64,000 nt of DNA from JAHRVQ01 sp047616645. Its GTDB lineage: Bacteria; Pseudomonadota; Gammaproteobacteria; Pseudomonadales; Azotimanducaceae. Positions 62,547-64,000 of the stretch are shown piece by piece. The notes under the pieces were generated by a model. That model was not told the origin of the DNA, ran no database searches, and saw nothing but the letters and a program-made list of their open reading frames with translations. Where the stretch lies: assembly GCA_047616645.1 (NCBI GenBank), contig JBLHIH010000002.1:1-64000 (forward strand). The letters run 5' to 3'. Numbering within the stretch: position 1 is the first letter of the stretch; each line of letters opens with the position of its first letter. A program made the position numbers and the translations under genes.

Positions 62547-64000
62547 ATGAGAACTGATTTGCTAAAAGAGATTCTCATTAAAGATAAACAAGAGGATTGC
62601 TGGTTAAAATTTATCGATCCCATTCAAGTGTTGACTGCCTGGAAAATTGAAGATGTTCAGCCCCAGCTTCAGCTGATTGAAAATGCAGTAAATCAGAATA
62701 ATTATTATGCAGCTGGGTTTATCGACTATGAAGCCTCAAGCGCTTTTGATTTGGCTTTAGTAACTAAGGCAACAAAGGCAAGTAAAGAAAAGAAAAAATC
62801 ACGCAATGCCATAAAAAAAACGAAGCCTTTATTGTGTTTTGGACTTTACAAAAATGTCGAAAAAATTATTGAACTACCCCCCGCCATTGATAGTTACCAA
62901 CTTGGCGAATGGAAAGTGGCGACGAGTAAGTCTGACTATGTCAGCGATATCGAAAATATTAAGGCTCGAATTGAGAGTGGCGAGACCTATCAGGTAAATT
63001 ATACGATTCGTCAGCATGCAAGTTTTACTGGAAGTGTCACGAGTTTCTTTTCTAGGCATGCTGTAAATGCGTCTTATGGTGCCTTAGTAGATTTGGATGA
63101 ATTTGCCATTTGTAGCGCCTCTCCAGAGCTATTTTTTACGCTGAGAGATGGTGTGATCACCAGCAAACCGATGAAAGGAACTGCAGCTAGAGGACTGGGT
63201 TCCTTAGACGACCAATCTCAAAAACGGATGTTATCCAATTCCGAAAAGGATAGGGCGGAAAATATTATGATTGTTGACATGATACGCAATGACTTAAGCA
63301 AGATAGCGAAATTCGGCAGCATTAAAGTCAGTGATCAATTCAAAGTGGAACAGCATGGGACCGTTTGGCAAATGACCAGTTCTGTCTGCGCAGACACCTG
63401 TCATTCTGTTACTGAGATAATGTCTGCTTTGTTTCCCTGCGCATCAATAACAGGTGCTCCAAAAGTTAAAGCGATGGAAATAATCGATGAATTGGAAAGC
63501 GAAGAACGTAATATTTATACCGGCACGATTGGGTATATCGGACCTGGGGGAAATGCTCAATTTAATGTCGCGATTCGTACAGCACTGATTGACAAAATCG
63601 AGGAAAAAATCACCTATGGAATTGGGGGAGGCATAGTGGCAGATTCCAAGGCCAATAGTGAATATGAGGAATGTATGTTGAAAGCCCGTATTGTTTCTCA
63701 AGCGCTTATACCCAATTTCTCCCTCTTGGAAACCCTGCTGTGGAAAAAAGATGCTGCTTACTTTCTTCTGGATGAACATCTGAAAAGAATGTCCGACAGC
63801 GCTGAGTACTTTAGTTATCCTTTTTCGAAAAATAACATTTTAGAAAAACTGATCTCACTTGAGAAAAACTTTTCAGAAAATGCCTACAAGCTGAGAATTT
63901 TGTTAACAAAGAATGGTGAAGTTACAATTGACTATGATGTCTTGGAGAATGCTTCTCAAAATAAGCCAATAAATGTCTGTCTCGCTCCACAGCCAATTGA
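62547..64000 (+). CDS. pabB: Aminodeoxychorismate synthase/lyase fusion (PabB-PabC), 3' end cut by window
   Basis: The frame from ATG 62547 stays open to the right edge (484 codons). Residues up to about 385 form the chorismate-binding domain: SGETYQVNYT, SASPELFF, KPMKGTAARG (catalytic Lys), SEKDRAENIMIVDMIRNDLS, PCASITGAPKVKAMEII, GTIGYIGPGG and GIGGGIVADS. A class IV aminotransferase-like domain then begins (FSLLETLLW, YFLLDEHLKRM), as in PabB-PabC fusions that turn chorismate into 4-aminobenzoate for folate. The glutaminase PabA would be encoded elsewhere. It is separated from the M20 stop by two bases. Confidence 0.92.
   Translation, partial: MRTDLLKEILIKDKQEDCWLKFIDPIQVLTAWKIEDVQPQLQLIENAVNQNNYYAAGFIDYEASSAFDLALVTKATKASKEKKKSRNAIKKTKPLLCFGLYKNVEKIIELPPAIDSYQLGEWKVATSKSDYVSDIENIKARIESGETYQVNYTIRQHASFTGSVTSFFSRHAVNASYGALVDLDEFAICSASPELFFTLRDGVITSKPMKGTAARGLGSLDDQSQKRMLSNSEKDRAENIMIVDMIRNDLSKIAKFGSIKVSDQFKVEQHGTVWQMTSSVCADTCHSVTEIMSALFPCASITGAPKVKAMEIIDELESEERNIYTGTIGYIGPGGNAQFNVAIRTALIDKIEEKITYGIGGGIVADSKANSEYEECMLKARIVSQALIPNFSLLETLLWKKDAAYFLLDEHLKRMSDSAEYFSYPFSKNNILEKLISLEKNFSENAYKLRILLTKNGEVTIDYDVLENASQNKPINVCLAPQPI

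Noticed and set aside
1..64000. CRISPR arrays, tRNA, rRNA and phage structural genes
   Set aside because: I saw no regular spaced repeats, no cloverleaf-type sequences with CCA ends, no rRNA segments and no capsid or tail proteins.

Overview
The window looks like chromosomal DNA from a moderately low-GC marine gammaproteobacterium of the Pseudomonas/Cellvibrio side of the class. The markers for this are ptsP, lgt, fabV, a Pseudomonas-type isocitrate lyase, gshA, dsbB, rpoD and a stand-alone EF-G 2. This placement is inferred from protein families; no rRNA or tRNA gene is visible.

Layout. 1-7.5 kb is housekeeping: ptsP (cut by the left edge), an NRDE protein, lgt, fabV, a membrane adenylate cyclase and hemE. 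7.5-9.5 kb holds an integron-type integrase whose 5' end is replaced by a decayed IS110-family element. 9.6-19.7 kb is an accessory tract: some twenty small genes, all on the + strand and pointing away from the integrase. They encode a TPR-like protein, CPXCG, RRM, DoxX-like, DUF899, cupin, LOG, methyltransferase, GNAT, carbonic anhydrase, NhaA, GFA, MazG and GFA proteins, and at least two are broken. The tract resembles a relic cassette array, but I found no convincing attC series. 19.7-31.8 kb returns to core functions: an ABC-F ATPase, DsbB, AcpH, GshA, Hsp15, CysQ, RpoD and a threonine dehydratase. A 660-bp gap before rpoD contains a consensus LexA box set in a perfect inverted repeat. 31.9-42 kb carries aceA, an ATP-grasp protein, EF-G 2, MOSC, GGDEF, FKBP, a reductase and a Bax-like glucosaminidase. 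42-51 kb has a DUF1513 pseudogene, a 127-bp tandem repeat, a methyltransferase, an amidohydrolase, a thioredoxin lipoprotein and an astE-argC-argB run. 51.9-56.2 kb has a GST, small exported proteins and a YfiR plus chemoreceptor module in which both genes carry one in-frame stop. 56.3-64 kb is a + strand run: glycosyltransferase, MMPL exporter, LLM oxidoreductase, M20 peptidase and a PabB-PabC fusion cut by the right edge.

The most striking general feature is the number of damaged genes, eight in 64 kb. Several lesions are single nonsense codons in otherwise intact frames, using all three stop codons and explainable by C:G to T:A transitions. This suggests a genome losing accessory and sensory functions, or a draft sequence with errors. 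The most unusual small elements are the LexA-box hairpin, the YfiR/CHASE8-chemoreceptor pair split at a TAAATG, and the tandem repeat with matching 12-codon ORFs.
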